A stretch of 26,107 nt of DNA, from the NCBI GenBank assembly GCA_046297395.1, contig JBKCNM010000016.1:1-26107 (forward strand), read 5' to 3'. The notes below the pieces were generated by a model. It had not been told where the DNA came from. It saw nothing but the letters and a program-made list of their open reading frames with translations, and did no database searches. Both the position numbers and the translations under genes were made by a program. Of the stretch, positions 23,091-26,107 are shown one piece after another. Source of the DNA: JBEICQ01 sp046297395. GTDB taxonomy: Bacteria > Bacteroidota > Bacteroidia > UBA4408. How positions within the stretch are numbered: the stretch's first letter is position 1; each line of letters opens with the position of its first letter.

Positions 23091-24338
23091 TTATTCGAAA
23101 GAAACCAAAAAACCCATTTGCTTCAAATCTTCCCAAAAACCGGGATAGGATTTATTTACATGCGTGGGATCGGAAATACTTACTTCACCTTTTCGGATGG
23201 CAGTCATTGCCAGACCCATGATGATTCTGTGATCAGCCCAGCCGTTAAAAAGCTGGGTGTTCAGTATCGAACGGGTATTCCCAAAAGACAATGCATCCTT
23301 TTCAGGATGGATATTTTCTGTGCCCAACCCTTGCAAGGATTTTACCAAGGCATCAATGCGGTCACATTCTTTGATACGAAGTGTGTAGAGACCATTGGCC
23401 CTGAGTTGAATCTGAGCTGCAGCACAAGCAAACACAAATGGAATAACAATGTCGGGCACATCAGAAAAATCTGCGATGCACTGTTTGATGGTGGTTTTCC
23501 CTTTGCTGATGGTAATACCGTCTTCAAGGTATTCTGTTTTCACACCGAGCATTCCAAAAAAGTCAGCGACTATCCGGTCTCCCTGAAAACTTTCTCTCTT
23601 GAGTCCGGGAAGATGAATCTCCGCTTCATCAGCGAGCAGGGCGGCCTGGTACCAGAAAGCAGATGCGCTCCAGTCGGGCTCTACAAAGTATTTGTTCTCC
23701 CTGAGGTTGGAATTGCTGTAGGCGCCGGCAAAAACCTCAATAAGGTCGGCGTTCCAATCAGCCGCAACCCCGAAGTTACGCATCAGCCCAAGGGTCATAT
23801 CAATATAGGGTTTGGATACGATCGGGCCATTTATTTCCAGGGTAAATACATCTTTAGTAAAGGCAGGAGACAACAACAAAAGAGCGGTGATAAACTGGCT
23901 CGACACATCGCCCGGTATGCTGAGGTTGCTGCCCTGAAGTTTTTGCCCTTTGATGCGTAAGGGAGGAAAACCGTTTCGGGAGGCATACTCAATGTTTGCA
24001 CCCAGTTTTTGAAGTGCCTCTACCAGAGGTCCTATGGGTCGTTGCTGCATACGGGAAGTTCCGTTCATGATGCGGGTACCTTCCTGAGCCGCAAAATAAG
24101 CGGTTAAAAACCGCATCACTGTTCCGGAGTCACCGGCATCAATCAGGGCTTCACTCGTATGCAGGAGTTGCTGCATTTTTTTTGTATCCTCGGCAGCAGA
24201 TAAATTTTCGATGTCAAAGGCATCGCCACACAATGCGCGGATAACCAGGCAGCGGTTGCTGATGCTTTTTGAGCCGGGCAATTGGATGCTTCCCTTGAGC
24301 TTCCGTCCTTTTGGATATTGGATGTGAACTTGGTTCAA
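23091..24338 (-). CDS. aroA: 3-phosphoshikimate 1-carboxyvinyltransferase (EPSP synthase)
   Basis: A 415-residue cytosolic enzyme of the shikimate pathway that joins shikimate-3-phosphate and phosphoenolpyruvate to EPSP. Substrate-binding residues are visible in IQLPGSKSISNRCLVIRAL (18-36; Lys, Ser, Arg), the glycine loop DAGDSGTVMRFL, RMQQRPIGPLVEAL, the S3P-binding SSQFITALLL, the catalytic Asp region SDVPDIVIPFVFAC and RIKECDRIDAL. The DAGDSGTVMRF loop differs from the usual NAGTA(M/T)R but is common in Bacteroidota. Its ATG overlaps the aroB stop by four bases (ATGA) and pcm follows after three bases, so the three genes form one operon. Confidence 0.96.
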   Translation of the reverse strand: MNQVHIQYPKGRKLKGSIQLPGSKSISNRCLVIRALCGDAFDIENLSAAEDTKKMQQLLHTSEALIDAGDSGTVMRFLTAYFAAQEGTRIMNGTSRMQQRPIGPLVEALQKLGANIEYASRNGFPPLRIKGQKLQGSNLSIPGDVSSQFITALLLLSPAFTKDVFTLEINGPIVSKPYIDMTLGLMRNFGVAADWNADLIEVFAGAYSNSNLRENKYFVEPDWSASAFWYQAALLADEAEIHLPGLKRESFQGDRIVADFFGMLGVKTEYLEDGITISKGKTTIKQCIADFSDVPDIVIPFVFACAAAQIQLRANGLYTLRIKECDRIDALVKSLQGLGTENIHPEKDALSFGNTRSILNTQLFNGWADHRIIMGLAMTAIRKGEVSISDPTHVNKSYPGFWEDLKQMGFLVSFE

Positions 24339-25438
24339 GTCTTTAGGTATAATTGTGAATAATAAGAAAGAGCAAGTTGTACCTCCTGAGTACTCACCAA
24401 AACACCATATGCACAGTTTGTAGTTGTTTCCATCAGGCTCATGCGTATTTGACCCCCTGAATTCTTTTTGTCGTGGTAAATGTAATGGCTCAGTTCATTC
24501 CATTGAGGTGCGTTCACAGGTAGATAATAAACATGGATTGTTGATAACAACGCATTGAACCATTTTTCTGAAAGATTGAACTTCTTCATGCTGAGATAGG
24601 CTTCCATAATCATTCCGGCAGCAATTGCCTCTCCATGCAAAAGTGGAGAGGAAGTATTCAGCGAATAGGATTCAAGGGCATGGCCAATGGTATGGCCAAA
24701 ATTCAGGCATTGTCTGATGCCTTTGTCATATGGATCTGAGGCTGTGATTTGCGTTTTGTGAAGGGCTGCTTCCCTGATCAGTAAGGATAAGTGATCTGAG
24801 AAAAACGAAGGGGTTCCGAGCTCAGAAATATTGCCTCCGGTAAGGATTCTGTATTTGATGATTTCGGCATAGCCATTGATTTTTTCCCGTTGAGGAAGGC
24901 TTGCCAAAAAATCCGGGCAAACAAGTATGTGATCGGGCTCATAAAAGTTACCCAGGATGTTTTTTACACCTTTGAAGTCCACACCGTTTTTGCCTCCAAT
25001 GGCGGCATCGCACATGGCCATGATGGTGGTGGGAATCAAGAGGAGAGCAATCCCTCTTTTGTACACGGAAGCGCAGAAGGCAGCGGAATCTGTTACCACA
25101 CCTCCTCCAAGGGCAATTAACACATCTGATTTCTGAAAATGATTTTCATGAAGCACATTCCAGATGGCCATGCATGTTTCGATGTTTTTTGAAGATTCGC
25201 CGGGCTGCATCACAAACAGCAGGATGTTTTCCGGCAAGAGGTGCCTGATGATTGGCAGGCAATGGGTTTGGGTATTTGCATCGCAAACAACAAGACATTG
25301 CTTGCCTTTGCCTTGCAGCAAAGGATGCATCTCCTGAAAGGAATCGAAAAAAACCGGGGGCTTGTTGAGCACAATCACAAAAAAAACACAAACCCTTACA
25401 TCATTCTTGCGGTGCGCAAAAAAAATACCCCTGCACAT
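24335..25438 (-). CDS. aroB: 3-dehydroquinate synthase (start uncertain)
   Basis: About 367 residues if started at the ATG at 25438. The enzyme turns DAHP into 3-dehydroquinate, the second step of the shikimate pathway, using NAD and a metal ion. Visible are the NAD loop ALGGGVVTDSAAF (usual form GGGVxxDxxGF; here the Gly before Phe is Ala), TTIMAMCDAAIGGKNGVDF, metal-ligand Glu in NGYAEIIKYR, and metal-ligand His residues in NFGHTIGHALES and LLHGEAIAAGM. The frame is open to 25528, but that start would overlap the divergent symporter gene and give an extension unlike the family. The 25438 ATG gives a near-usual length (350-360), though the family's own beginning (VFFDSFQEM) starts only at residue ~25 from there. 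The stop overlaps the aroA start by four bases. Confidence 0.9.
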   Translation of the reverse strand: MCRGIFFAHRKNDVRVCVFFVIVLNKPPVFFDSFQEMHPLLQGKGKQCLVVCDANTQTHCLPIIRHLLPENILLFVMQPGESSKNIETCMAIWNVLHENHFQKSDVLIALGGGVVTDSAAFCASVYKRGIALLLIPTTIMAMCDAAIGGKNGVDFKGVKNILGNFYEPDHILVCPDFLASLPQREKINGYAEIIKYRILTGGNISELGTPSFFSDHLSLLIREAALHKTQITASDPYDKGIRQCLNFGHTIGHALESYSLNTSSPLLHGEAIAAGMIMEAYLSMKKFNLSEKWFNALLSTIHVYYLPVNAPQWNELSHYIYHDKKNSGGQIRMSLMETTTNCAYGVLVSTQEVQLALSYYSQLYLKT

Positions 25439-25499
25439 TGTTGATAAGTATCGTTGTATGGTGCACCTAACAATGGCAACGGGATTACTTTTGGAATCC

Positions 25500-26107
25500 A
25501 TGAACCTACACTGGACCGACTGGAGCATTATTGCTGCTTACCTGGCTCTCTCGCTGGGGATTGGCCTGTATTACCGCAAGCGAGCAGGCCGCAACATGAG
25601 TGAGTTTTTTTTGGGGGGAAGATCCCTTTCCTGGTTTCTTGCCGGTATCTCGATGGTGGCCACCACATTTGCTGCCGATACCCCGCTGGCCGTTAACGAA
25701 CTGGTGGCCAAAAATGGCATTGCAGGCAACTGGCTATGGTGGAGTTTTTTGCTTGGAGGCATGCTCACCACTTTTTTCTTTTCCGGTTTGTGGAGAAGGG
25801 CTGAGATTCTGACCGAAGCAGAGTTGGTGGAGTTTCGTTACGGGGGAACACCGGCTGCCTGGCTCAGGGGATTTAAGGCCGTTTACCTGGGACTGTTTAT
25901 CAATTGTTTGATTATTGGTTGGGTGAATCTCGCACTTGTTTCTATTCTGCAGGTTTTTTTCGGTATCAGCGAGCAAACAGCCTTGTGGTATGTTGGGGGT
26001 GCCATGCTTATCACCTCGGTGTATTCAGCCATTTCGGGTTTAATGGGCGTTGCGGTAACGGATGCGGTACAATTCCTGATTGCCATGGCAGGCTGTATTG
26101 TTCTTGC
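25500..26107 (+). CDS. Sodium:solute symporter (SSS family), N-terminal part, runs off window
   Basis: The first 202 codons of a gene that continues past the window. The product has about five to six membrane helices in this part: a first helix (WSIIAAYLALSLGIGLYYRK), the family's loop NMSEFFLGGRSLSWFLAGIS, and the second-helix region MVATTFAADTPLAVNELVAKNG, which matches the Na+-binding fold of LeuT-like SSS transporters. Substrate cannot be told; GISMVATTFAADTPL is common in Bacteroidota SSS members. In-frame ATGs exist at 25458 and 25473; the 25500 one gives the family-like MNLHWTDWSI start. TACTTTTG at 25486-25493 could be a -7 element, which would make the mRNA leaderless. The gene is divergent from aroB. 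Confidence 0.9.
   Translation, partial: MNLHWTDWSIIAAYLALSLGIGLYYRKRAGRNMSEFFLGGRSLSWFLAGISMVATTFAADTPLAVNELVAKNGIAGNWLWWSFLLGGMLTTFFFSGLWRRAEILTEAELVEFRYGGTPAAWLRGFKAVYLGLFINCLIIGWVNLALVSILQVFFGISEQTALWYVGGAMLITSVYSAISGLMGVAVTDAVQFLIAMAGCIVL

Noticed and set aside
23118..23960. 280-codon open frame on the plus strand inside aroA
   Set aside because: Antisense to aroA, whose motifs cover the whole stretch; a by-product of codon use.
1..26107. Search for CRISPR arrays, tRNAs, insertion sequences, integrases, toxin-antitoxin pairs and defence genes
   Set aside because: No regular direct repeats, cloverleaf structures, transposase or integrase motifs, or defence-type proteins were seen by reading.

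Overview
This window looks like chromosomal DNA of a member of the Bacteroidota, probably from the Chitinophagia/Sphingobacteriia/Saprospiria side; I cannot place it more precisely. The evidence is a type IX secretion (T9SS) type B sorting domain on a large surface protein, lipoproteins whose acylated Cys is followed by basic residues, a near-perfect Bacteroidota promoter (TTTG-N19-TAnnTTTG), general scarcity of Shine-Dalgarno sequences, and Bacteroidota-style versions of NrdA, AroA/AroB, NuoM/NuoN and tandem UspA proteins. No tRNA, rRNA, CRISPR array, IS element, phage gene or transposase was recognised. It reads as an ordinary core-genome stretch with a few accessory surface genes.

Layout. 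1-2335: the 3' end of an OmpH/Skp-like periplasmic chaperone gene converges on a minus-strand gene for a polytopic GT-C-like membrane protein with a C-terminal three-fold repeat resembling a fascin-type beta-trefoil. 2280-4819: nrdA (class I ribonucleotide reductase large subunit, minus strand) with a clear terminator and no nrdB beside it. 4820-5478: a 659-bp AT-rich stretch without a convincing gene. 5479-9622: lhgO, nuoM, nuoN on the plus strand; nuoL is not upstream of nuoM. 9661-10572: meaB/argK GTPase (minus), divergent from 10611-13684, a tight plus-strand group of tandem universal stress protein, ABC-2 type permease without its ATPase, and Ppx/GppA phosphatase. 13729-17058: a nidogen-like/Ig-like/PKD/T9SS surface protein, followed by a rho-independent terminator. 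17119-19675: a Wzx-like flippase converging on an O-antigen-ligase-like protein. 19689-21394: two related lipoproteins (diverged tandem paralogues), separated by a strong terminator, the upstream one with the clearest promoter in the window. 21483-25438: aroB-aroA-pcm and an outer-membrane beta-barrel gene in one tightly packed minus-strand operon. 25500-26107: the 5' end of a sodium:solute symporter gene, divergent from aroB.

How the genes fit together. The window mixes housekeeping metabolism (dNTP synthesis, 2-hydroxyglutarate oxidation, complex I membrane arm, shikimate pathway, protein repair, B12-enzyme chaperone) with cell-envelope functions (periplasmic chaperone, T9SS substrate, lipoproteins, outer-membrane barrel, flippase plus ligase, GT-C-like protein). 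LhgO and NuoM/N could be linked through the quinone pool. The flippase and ligase are what a surface-polysaccharide pathway needs, but no cytoplasmic sugar-assembly genes are nearby. I found no convincing new multi-gene system. The most unusual single items are the GT-C/beta-trefoil fusion, the split nuo locus next to lhgO, and the lipoprotein pair.
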